Shown here one piece after another: positions 44,734 through 55,051 of a stretch of 64,000 bases of DNA. The stretch lies in NCBI GenBank assembly GCA_028583685.1, contig JAMXIF010001210.1:12135702-12199701 (forward strand). Reading direction: 5' to 3'. Positions within the stretch are counted from its first letter, which is position 1. Each line of letters starts with the position of its first letter. This DNA comes from Petaurus breviceps papuanus (taxonomy: Eukaryota; Chordata; Mammalia; Diprotodontia; Petauridae). A program made the position numbers and the translations under genes. The notes beneath the pieces are model-generated. The model saw nothing but the letters and a program-made list of their open reading frames with translations. It ran no database searches and was not told the origin of the DNA.

Positions 44734-47013
44734 ATGGGAAAGGTAAGACCACAGGAAAGCAGTGCTGAGACAATGTATTTATACAATAAGGTGACTTTCT
44801 CAACCCTCTCCAATATTTCATTCTACAGATCATCTTCTACGAGGACCGGGGTTTCCAGGGCCGATCCTATGAATGCAACAGCGACTACCCCAACCTGCAG
44901 GCCTACTTCAACCGTTGCAACTCCATCCGGGTAGAAAGTGGCTGCTGGATGATTTATGAGCGCCCCAATTACTTGGGCCATCAGTATTACCTACGGAGAG
45001 GCGAGTATCCAGACTACCAGCAGTGGATGGGTTTCAATGACTCCATCAGGTCCTGCCGCATCATCCCCCAAGTGAGTATGGTTCCATTTGAAATCTTTTG
45101 GGAAGGTCAAACACTTTAAAATAGTTTCTCAAACCAAATCTAACTAGCTAGTGAATGGTTGTAGCTTAGCCACAAAGGACAACATATCTCTCCCAAGAGT
45201 CTGATGGCTGGTGAAATCTCTCAACCCATCAATTTTTCTTTGGCCCATTTCTGCTGCCTTTTAACTATAGGGATCCAGTGTCTATATTTTAAATGGAAAA
45301 AAAGAAATTAAGGAGGCTCAAAGATTTTCGATCTAATGACTAACATGGAATCAGTGGGATCATAAACTTGAAAGCCTTATCAAATAATAGATACTCTGGC
45401 TTAAGTTTAAATGAACAGATCTAGCAGATTAAATTCTCGCAAATATAATCTGGAAATTCTGATAATATTAAAAGCATTTTGTGTCTGTTTAATCAGTTTG
45501 CTTTCCCACTGTTCAGTCATTCATTGATTTAACACCACTTAGCCCTGGTAGAATGAAGAAAAAAAATGGGTAGAGTAGAGGACACTGGTAATGTAGGACC
45601 TTGAAGGTCATGTTCAGAAAGTTGTTTGGTATATTCTGTGATTCTGGGAAAAGCAGCTGGGAGCGAATGAATATTTTGCTGGGAAGATAATGTGATTAAA
45701 ATAGTGCTTAAAGGATAGCCCTTGCTATCGGGGGTGGGATAAAATGGATGTGAGTTGAGGCTAGAGAGAGACCAATTAGTATAGTAGATGAGTTTGGAGT
45801 CAGAGGAGCTAAATTCAAATTGAAACTTTTATTTACTATTAAATGTGACCTTGCACAAATTACTTCCTCTCTCTGGGCCTCAGTTTTCTCATCTGTGAAA
45901 TGAGTAAGTTGAATGAGATGATCTTTAATGCCCTTTCCAGATGAAATCATAGAGTTCTAGAAATAGAAACAATAAAACAGCCTGGGTTCAAAGTGTGTTT
46001 GGGTCTGGACAAAGTTGTGAAAACGGAGAGAAAAGGGTATATCTAAAAAGTCTTGTGAGTATAAAGGATTAAGGATCCCAAGATTGGTGGTATTTATAAA
46101 AATTAGCCTTAGAGGAAATAGTTGAAAGAGAATTCATCTTCAAATGAATATATATCATCCTTAGTTTTCCAGTTCACACTTTTCCTCATCTAGTATTTAC
46201 GTATCACTTTAAAATTTGCAAAACATATTACATGTGTTAACTCATTTATAGGAATTTCCTCTAATAATAAAGATGAAAATGATACGATAAATCCTACTTT
46301 CAGAAAGCTATTTCATAAAGACAAAGTGATGAAGGATGCACAGGGCTGCTGCACTCTATTCCTAGCCATGCCAAGGAACCATTATGTAAACGCGGGTGGT
46401 GGTGGTTGTTGTTCAGCTATTTTTCAATCATGTCTGACTCTTAGTGACCCCATTGGGGGTTTTCTTGGCAAAGATACTGGAGTGATTTACCATTTCCTTT
46501 TCCAGTTCATTTTACAGATGAGCAAACTGAGGCAAATAGGGTTAAGTGACTTGCTCAGGGTCACACATCTATTAACTGTTTGAGTCTGGACTTGAACTCA
46601 GGTCCAGCAAATGGAGGGGACAGATTATTTCTCCACACATTTGTCCTGATAGTAAAGTTGGAATCAAGGAGATTTGGGATAGGAAAAATCTGATTAGTCT
46701 CTGTTTCATCACTAATCTCTTGTATCTATTATTGCAGCACTCTGGCTCCTATAGGCTGAGGTTCTATGACAGAGATGACTTCAAAGGCCAAATGATGGAG
46801 CTCATGGATGATTGCCACTCTATTCAAGACCGCTTCCATATGAATGAAATCCGCTCTCTCAACGTGTTAGAGGGCTCCTGGATCCTGTATGAGATGCCCA
46901 GCTACAGGGGAAGACAGTACCTTCTGAGACCTGGGGAGTACAGGAGATACCTGGACTGGGGGGCCATGAATGCTAAAGTTGGTTCTTTTAGACGGGTCAT
47001 GGATTTTTACTGA
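44734..47013 (+). CDS. CRYGB: Gamma-crystallin, third gene (CRYGB-like)
   Basis: Lens-fibre structural protein, 175 residues. Exons: 44734-44742, 44829-45071 and 46738-47013 (91 codons plus TGA), introns 86 and 1666 bp. The linker and third Greek key read [23 protein letters not shown]-x-Y-R and YDRD, with the one-residue-longer linker and 175 total, are CRYGB features as I recall the human protein; [11 protein letters not shown] in the fourth motif also agrees. Tryptophans at 43, 69, 132 and 158. Exon 2 is very close to that of the fourth gene (about 72 of 81 residues), while exon 3 is not (about 65 of 90). Ser replaces Cys at Met-numbered 16. Intron 2 carries a MIR-like copy and a reverse MAR1-like SINE. 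Intact. Confidence 0.95.
45072..46737 (+). other. Intron 2 of the CRYGB-like gene
   Basis: MIR-like SINE at about 45760-45955 (+) and a reverse MAR1-like SINE at 46404-46608. A faint reverse L2-like stretch lies near 45590-45730. The first 450 bp show nothing. Confidence 0.55.
46404..46608 (-). mobile_element. MAR1-like SINE with RTE-type tail, reverse
   Basis: Starts with the reversed tail GTTGTTGTTCAGCTATTTTT and TCATGTCTGACTCTTAGTGA, then GGCAAAGATACTGGAGTGAT and GTTAAGTGACTTGCTCAGGG. It ends 130 bp before exon 3. Confidence 0.85.
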
Positions 47014-47050
47014 GATATGGTTACTCTCAGTTTTTTTCATTTTAAAATCC

Positions 47051-47056
47051 AATAAA
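47051..47056 (+). terminator. Polyadenylation signal, CRYGB-like gene
   Basis: AATAAA 38 bp after the TGA stop. Confidence 0.85.
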
Positions 47057-47827
47057 ATATTTAGCTTGTGTTTCCAGCACTAAATGGTTCCTGTCTTTCT
47101 TCCAATCTTATTAAGTATTCATTTGTAATAATATTTAGTTAAACATAAAAATATGCACTCATGATAGGAATGAATATTTGAATAGGAGGAATGGTGTAGG
47201 GGATAAAGTTTCCTGTATTAATAACAAAAACATAACTGACCAAAGAAATATTTATTTTAGGTTTAGTTGCTGAGGCCATGTAATTGTGCTTTCCTATATT
47301 TTAAAAAATCTTTCTCTTCCACCCAACCTTGGCCCTAATATTTGGGAATACACACACACACACACACACACAACATCCCACTTTAATACCTTGGTCTCCC
47401 AGTACTTCAATATCCTAAATTTCTTTGACCTCTATCTCAGTCACACACAGGCATGGTCATATTCTTGCCTTGATCATCACCTGTAACCTGTTCCATATCT
47501 GTGATCCAGAACTCTGATATTCTTTCTCTGACCACAACCTCATCTCTTTGTCTTTGTCTTCATATGATGGGCTTTACCAGCTTGGTTCTCCCTGTCCATT
47601 TCTCTGGCTTTGACTTCCTTCAGAGTTTTGAATCTATGACTGACTAACCTAGTCAACTATGTACTATATCAGCTGTGCTTGAATTCCTTGTCTCCTTGTC
47701 CCATTGCTAGTTGTGCCTTGTCAGATCAAACTCTGGATTATCCCCACCATCCACCATCTTTAATCTTATTTATATGTTTCTGAATGCTGTTTGAGAAAGT
47801 CACTGCCATCCTAATTAAATGACCACA

Positions 47828-49400
47828 TAATTATTTTACTGAATTAGAAAAAAAAATAAAATTCATTTGGATGAGCAAAAAGTCAAGAATATTAAAGGAA
47901 CTCATGAAAAATATAAAGGAAGGAGGTTTAGCAGTACCAGATCTTAAATTATTTTGTAAGACTGCAATTATCAAAATTATCTGGTACTAATAAATAAAAA
48001 CATAGATCATTGGAATACAGTACATGTATAATTCACAGCAGCAAATAAAAATAGCAAACTTGTATTTGGCAAGTATAAAGGTTTAAGTTTTGGGAATAAG
48101 AATTCATTATTTGGTAAAAAAAAAAAACTGGAAAGCAGTCTGGAAGAAATTGGGCATAGACAAATATCTTAACACCTTTTACCAAGATTAGATCAAAATG
48201 GATACATGACATAGATATAAAGAGAGATATTATAAGAAAATTTGAAGAACATGGAATATTAAGAGAGAGCAGTGTGAGATGTAAAATGGATAATTTCAAT
48301 TACATTAAATTAAGATGGTTTTGTAAAAATAAAATAAAATTAGCCAAGATCTGAAGGAAATCAGAATATTGGTGGAAACATTTTATAGACAGATTCTCAG
48401 AGAAAGGTCTCAAATATATAAAGAACTTTGTCAAGTCTGTAAGAAAAGAGTCATTCCCCGATTGATAAATGTCAAAAGAATGCAAAAAGGCAGTTTTCTG
48501 ATGAAGAAATCAAAACAATTTATGGTCATATAAAAAATGCTCTAAATCATTATTGATTAGAAAAATACAAACCAAAATAACCTTGAGATACCATTTTATA
48601 CCTGTCAGACTGGCTAAAATGATTGAAGGGGAAAGCAACAAATGTTGGAGGGAATGTGGAAAAATTGGGACATATTCACTGTTAGTGGAACTGTGAACTG
48701 ATCCAACAATTTTGAAGAGCAATCAGTAATTATGCCCAAAGAGTTTTTAAACTGCTTATACCTTCTGACCCAGCAATACCACTACTAGGTCTGCTTCCCA
48801 AGATGATTAAGTAAAAATGAAAAGAACTCTTATGTTCTAAAATATTTATAACAGTTCTCTTTGTGGTGGCAAACAACTGAAAATTTCAGGGATGCCCCTC
48901 AACTGGGGAATGACTGAATGACAATATGATTGTGTTGAAATACTACTGTGTTATAAGAAATGATGAGCTCAATGATATTAGAAAAAAAATGGATAGACTT
49001 GCATAACATAACGGAGTGAAATGAACAAAACCAAGAGAATGTTATATATAATAACAACAATACTGTTTTAAAAACAACTTTGAGTGACTGAGTCATTTTG
49101 ACTATTATAAATACCGAAATTAATTACAAAGGACCTATGAAGGAGGATTTATGTGCATCCAGAGAAAAAACTGATAAATAGAAGTACATATAGATTATAT
49201 CATATATGTGTGTATAGGTTGTTTATACACACACACATATATGTGTGTGTTATATATGTGTGTATACATACACACATTTGTGTCCATTAGTAGCCATCTC
49301 TAGGGTGGGGGAGGAGGAGGGAAGAAAAAAGAGAAAAAAGTTACATGATAGCTTTATTATATATTTAAAAGGTATAGCAAGTTGTACATAATAGACTTGA
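47828..49400 (+). mobile_element. L1 3' portion, sister copy of 17975-19410
   Basis: From AATTCATTTGGATGAGCAAA and CCAGATCTTAAATTATTTTG (L1 ORF2), through GTTGGAGGGAATGTGGAAAA, to the 3' UTR motif GACTATTATAAATACC and a TA/TG microsatellite. Collinear with the L1 at 17975, but without the hAT insertion at 48300. Interrupted frames throughout. Confidence 0.85.
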
Positions 49401-49905
49401 AGTTTCATGTATAATCATAATTTTTTCTATTCTACTATGTTATGGAAATGCATGTTTTATTTCTTAAGTTCAGAACAAAATAAAGTCATACAGTTGTGCT
49501 AACTGGCTTACTACAAGTTTATTTTATCTAGTCTCAATTTAGTCCCCAGATTGTTTATTGCACTCTCTATAGCAACTATTCCAATCCTTTTCATTCCTCA
49601 AACATCTACATCACATCATCTTCCTTCCTTCTCATTTGAGGATCTTATCTACTTCTTTACTGAAAAAAAAAACCTGGAGGTTATTCATCACAAACTCTCT
49701 CTTCTCTCTTATTCCACATTTCAAAATCCCTCAGCATCATTCCCCATTTTCTTCATTGCTCAAATTTCTGATGAAGTGGTTTTATTTCTTGCCAAAATCA
49801 ATGTCTCTTCTCAGACTCTTAATTTCACCCCTTCATGTCTCCTCCAGTGGCACTTCCCTTCCAATAAAACCTCTCTCTTGTGTGTGTGGCGGGGGGTGGT
49901 GGGAA

Positions 49906-51645
49906 AAAATTAAGATGGTGGAGTAAGAGTCAGCATTTTTGTCTATCTCTCCCAATATACTTCCTCCATGATGACTAAGAAAATGTACCAGACCAAATTC
50001 TGTTTGGGCCAGCCAAGAAAAAAAAAACATAGTGAGTAATTTTCCAGTCTAGTGCAGCTTGGGAAGACAGACAGAGAGATCTGCAGTCCAATGGTAGCTC
50101 AGCAACAGTTGGAGAAGGAGCATTCCAGTGCCCAGGGAAAGATAAGAAATCAAAATAAAGCACCAGTGCAGAAAGAGATCTCAGAGGCCACCTGAACTAA
50201 TGCTGGGAGCAGAAATGTTTTCACACCATTTGGTGTAGCAGCAAGCAGCATCCCCAGCGTGGCTGCCAAAACAGATCCTTAGATCTGCTTTTCTAAAGGA
50301 AAGCAACTCAAAATGGGTTAACAATCTTGCTTTAATCAATCAAACATATATCGTCTACCTAGTTCAGGGGAAAAAGGTCAGCACCCCGAACTTCAGAATA
50401 TACAGACAGAAACACTTTAAGCAGACAGGCCTCCAACTGCCCAACCATTACATCCATACCAAATCACAGTTACCAGAGAGGGAAGCATCAATATCTGGGT
50501 TTTTCAAAGCTAGGGGGACTCTCAACGGCTGCCCAGAATCTCATGTGGTCAAATCACAGAACACTTCTCAAAGTGAGCCCCAAAGCAAAGTCTCACATCA
50601 AGGCTTATATAGCCTTCTCCTGGCTCAAAAAATGTAACAACCCTCTTGACCCACTGCCCAATCACAAAGCACCAAGGTGTGGGCTTCCTGAAAAATAAGC
50701 CTTCCACCACAGGCTCCAGGTGCACTTAACTGAGGGGCAGGGAATATCTTAAAAATTTACATTCTTATAACATTTGGAAACTCTGTCCCTCATTACCCAG
50801 TTTTGGGTCACCAATCCAGGACAGAGAGGAGTTTTTATAATTTTTTTCTAGTCTTTTTTTTTTGGGGGGGGGGGTGGAGGTAGGGAGGGTAGCTATCTGA
50901 GAAAAGAGCACAAAACAAGTTTCAGAAACTTAATTATGTGACTGACCCCAAGAACAGAGCAGTGACTCAGTTCTAAGGTTTAGCCCAGCTAAATGGAAAT
51001 TTTCCAAAAAATGGAAATAATGGAAAAAAAAAACAGGGAGGAAGGCCAAGACTAAAAGGTAGCCAGCAGTTTAGTTGTTCTGAATCTATAAAACCTCCCA
51101 GAAAATTAATAGTGACTGAGTCCAATAGCATTCTACTGAAATTCAACTACATACAAGCCAAAAACCCCAAACCTGGATTGGGAGTTTGAAGAACTCAGAC
51201 AAGGAAGTTTGTGAATAGATCTCTCCAGGGTTATACAACTTTTGGAAACACTGAAAATTTGAAGGCCCCCAGACTAAGCTGTGAAAGTGACCAAATTTCA
51301 AATCAAATATCTTTCCCAGAAGGGAGAAGAGCCTAAAACTAACAAAATCTAAAGTCAAGAAGTATGCTAGAAGAATGAGCAAACAAGAAAAGAACCCAAC
51401 CATAAAGAATTACTGTGGTGGCAAGAAAACTCAAAACACAAGTGCAGAAGAAGACAATGACCTGAAAATATCTATAAGCAAAGCCTCAAAGAAAAAAATG
51501 AAGATTGGACAGCAGCTCAACAAGAATTTCTAGAACTAAAACAAAAGTTAAGAAAAGGAATAAAGAAGAGCAAAAATATGAAAAAAATTAATTAAAAAAA
51601 CAAAAATTTCTAGAACTAAAGAGATAAATTGAGCAAATGTGTATT
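49906..51645 (+). mobile_element. L1 5' end (5' UTR and start of ORF1) split by an LTR
   Basis: Begins AAGATGGTGGAGTAAGAGTC, the usual marsupial L1 start. The ATG at 51375 opens MSKQEKNPTIKNYCGG, followed within 60 residues by ISKASKKKMKIGQQLN, resembling the N-terminus of marsupial L1 ORF1p. The copy stops early; no ORF2 follows. Confidence 0.65.
50234..50772 (-). mobile_element. Solo LTR of an endogenous retrovirus, inserted in L1
   Basis: 539 bp with canonical ends TG...CA, flanked by a 5 bp duplication TTTGG (50229-50233 and 50773-50777). A TATATA box and, in reverse orientation, an ATTAAA polyadenylation-like signal about 130 bp before the 3' end suggest minus-strand orientation. No internal viral sequence adjoins, so it is a recombined remnant. 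Matching flank repeats suggest modest age, and it is younger than the L1. Family not identified. Confidence 0.65.
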
Positions 51646-53159
51646 ATTGTATGAACATACATATAAATATATATACAAACATATGCATATATATTCATTT
51701 ACCATTTAATTACTCCACTAAAAGAAGAAATACAACTCTGGTTTTCTTCACATAAATTAATTATTTTGCATATTAAAGTTTTAGATGTTTTCCTTTATGA
51801 GCTGAATAAAAAATCTATTTGAAAAATATAAATTTATATAAATTAATATGTTAGTATAAATGAAATATCATATTTAACTTATGTAAAAGTTCATTAGTTT
51901 TTTTGTATGTAAAACATTCATTGTTCATTTTTATCTCTTATCTTTAATTCCACTACTGGAAAAATGTTTGAATGCTGATGTTCCTCACTTGCAAGTAAAG
52001 TATATTTAACAAATATGCACACACACCCCTCTTTTCAAGGAAAGAACTTTTTAAATGTGGGGTTTTATGTTAAAAAAAAATATGCCAAGACAAAATGTCC
52101 TAAGCTCTAAAGACTCTTGGAATATGTTTAAACTTGAAACAAAACTTGAAAAAATCGGTACCTTGAAGAAGGTCAGAGCCTTGGTAGGAAGGAGATGGTC
52201 TTTCCCATTACCAACCCTTGCAGCTCAGAGCTGCTTTTCTTTTGCATCAGGCAGCCCCGGGAACTGTCTCAGTGGCACCCCTATTGTTCTATAATGCTCT
52301 CATTTCTCCTTCTCCTGAGTTTCCTAATACCTGGTTCATATTCAAGGGAACAGGTTCCTTGCCTTCCCAACCTCCTTTTTGTGCTTCTCAATGCAACACG
52401 CAATACCACAAGGAACATAAAAGGGGGAACATATGCACAGATGTAGATTAAGTTTACAATTTACAAATCTTTTGAATTTGGGTTACTCATATCTACTACA
52501 ATGAATTATGCCTACCTTTTTTGTCGCCCCCTCTCTTTCCTATTTGAAAGGTCCTTTGAAAGGTTTCATCCTGGATGTAAAAAATAAGATAAAATTGAGG
52601 TCTTCAAAATCTGCCGCTCCAACCTGCCACTGCTCTAACTGTGGAGACCCTAGAGTTTGAGCTAGATGTCTCCCTCCCATGCTCACTGCTGTTGTATCTC
52701 CCTACCACCAGAGTCAGTCTGATTTGTCCTTGGGGATTGGGATGGGGCAGGAGAGCCAGAAGAGGATCCCTTCTTGGAGATGGAAGATTAAGATCTGAAT
52801 CAGGAGCCAAGCAAGAGTAAAGCCAAAGTCTGGGCCAGTCAGGAAACACGGTTTCACTGGAGTACAGACAGAGAGAGTGCATGGGTTGAGGCAGGGCAGA
52901 ATGTCGAGTGACCAAAGCAAGCACCCAAGTTGAAAGAGAAGAATGCAATCAAGAGTCAGAATACAAGTAATTTTAGCAAATTTCCCAAAGCTTTAGTCCT
53001 TTCTGGCTATTTCCTGGGTTTCTAGTCTATTATATGTCAGCTTAGCTCTACAATATCTGCTTCTGACTCAGTCACTCTTCTGGATTACAGGGAACTCCCA
53101 GCAGATATTTCCCTCACTTTGGGTTCCATAGCTAGGCTGTGACTCAGTTGGCCATTCCT

Positions 53160-53605
53160 CCTAGAAGAAACACCTATAGTGATGACAACCAGATCCATAT
53201 TTCCAGGCCTAGACTCTCTCCTGAGCTCCATTTCCACATCACCAAAGGCCTGCCTACTGGATGTCCTACACTTACCCCAAAACAGAACTCATCTTTCCCC
53301 CAAATCCCATCCATTTTCTGAATTTTCCTATTACTGTTGAGAATACCACCGTTCTCCCAGTCACCAAGGGTTACCAATCTCATTCATCTCATATATCTAC
53401 TCAATTACCAAGTCTATTTCCCCAACACTATTCTTACACATCCCCTCTTCTCCACTCACATAGTCACCACCCTGTTAGGCTATAACCCCCTCTAGTCTGG
53501 ATTAATGACAATACTCTCCTTGCCTCAAATCACTCCCCATGCCAATCCATCTTCCATACAACTGTCAAAGTAATTTTCCTAAAGCACAGGGTTTGTTCAT
53601 GCTTT
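53160..53605 (+). mobile_element. L2-like LINE segment
   Basis: CAAAACAGAACTCATCTTTC, CTGTTGAGAATACCACCGTT, CAATTACCAAGTCTATTTCC and TAATTTTCCTAAAGCACAGG are in L2 order, matching the 40370-41350 copy. Confidence 0.65.
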
Positions 53606-54852
53606 GTAAAACTTAAAGTGATATATGAACTATTGTTATTCCTTTCTCTGGGGGTCTTGGCAGAAAGTAATTGGAAGAAAGTGTGGTTGCAATGATACAG
53701 AAAGAGCAGTCAGATCAATCCTTGGCCTTTGTGAAAGAGAAGAAAATAGGATGGGACAAGCAGGATTGGTCTAAGAAATATTTCCAGTAGTTTCACACTA
53801 TTTGTACTCTCCCCTGTCCCCACCTGCCACTATAGCTAATTTTTTTAGGCACCTAGGATCCCATCCCTTTTAAGGACTTCAAAACAAAAATAAAAACCTG
53901 GATTTACTTCCAGCACTGAACGAATAGACTCACAGATTTAGAGTTCAGGAGGTCATTTTACAGATGAAGAAAGTGAGGCTTAAAGAAGTTAGGTCATAAT
54001 ATTAATAAATTGCATTTTTATGTTTGCTATTGGGGGAAGAACACAAATATTGGGACAAAGACTGTTTGTTATTATCTGACTTTGATTTTATTGTTATCCT
54101 CCTTTTACAGATGAGGAAACTGAGGCAGAGAATTGCCAATGAATCACACAGATATTAACCGTCCATGGTCAATTTAAACCCAGGTTTTCCTGACTCAAGG
54201 CCCGGCACTCAATGCTGTGACCCCTAGGGGCCGGGATGATGTGCCCAGCATCACAGAGGCAGTAAGAAGTGGCAGACCCAGGATTGGAAGAGATGTTCAC
54301 GGATTCCCAGCCCAACACTCTTTCTTCTGTCGGTGGCAGTTGATATCCAGAATAACTCTGAGGATCGGGCCGCTGTAATCCTCTGAAATACGGGCAGCCT
54401 CTCTGGGAAATTCTATGATATTTTCACATAAGCTTAAGATAAAGTTTGTTTTCCTTTGGATCTAATATAATAATAACAATAGATCCTCACAGCAATCCTG
54501 AAAAATAGCTGCTCTTATTAATCTCATTTTACAGATAAGGAAAATGAGGCAGAGGTGGGTTAAATTACTTGCCCGGTGTTATGCATCTAGGGGCCAGGAT
54601 TTTAACTCGGGTCTTTGTGATTCCAAATCCAACACTCAACCCACGTCCACTTTCCTGAGAAAACTTCCAGAAGACATATTGCACATACTGTGTCCAAGCA
54701 TAGAGGAAAAACAAGAAATGAGAATTTACTATCCTATGGGGCAGAACTGCGTGCTTCAGAACAAAGAAGGACCCAAACAAAGTCAGTTAACAATGAGCTA
54801 TCTTTGTCCCAATGGTTATGTTCCTCCCCCAGTAGCGAGGATGGGACAGTAC

Positions 54853-54999
54853 TAGAATGCACCAGAGAGAAAGCAGAGCATAGCACGCTCTTCACTAAAG
54901 GCAGAATAAAAAAGCAAACCACAAAATCCCCTTACGCACCAAACTGGGCCCCTTTTTTGTTGTTCTTGCCAATGCAGCAGCAGAAATGCTCTATATATA
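54853..54999 (+). promoter_or_regulatory. Promoter of the CRYGC-like gene
   Basis: TATATATA at 54992-54999, 60 bp before the ATG. TTTTTTGTTGTTC (54953-54965), then TGCCAATGCAGCAGCAG, closely matches known gamma-crystallin proximal promoters. AAAATCCCCTTACGCACC starts at 54923, and the distal motif AGAATGCACCAGAGAGAAAG starts at 54854. Confidence 0.88.
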
Positions 55000-55051
55000 C
55001 GAGAGGCTGTTGCCGCTGTCACTAGGACACTGCATCCATCACCAACCAGCC

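Larger units (their letters stand above)
47090..54800. other. Intergenic region between crystallin genes 3 and 4
   Basis: Dominated by L1 sequence, a solo LTR and L2 pieces, listed separately. Also: (CA)n at 47349-47373, a TG/CA-rich AT tract at 49195-49275, L2-like blocks at 49545-49870, and reverse MIR-like copies at about 54060-54240 and 54480-54650. Nothing definite in 47090-47340, 47560-47820, 51650-53150 and 53640-54050. Confidence 0.55.

Noticed and set aside
49551-49926. Overlapping 96- and 120-codon plus-strand ORFs
   Set aside because: Pyrimidine-rich L2-like sequence with biased composition; no domain or conserved pattern.
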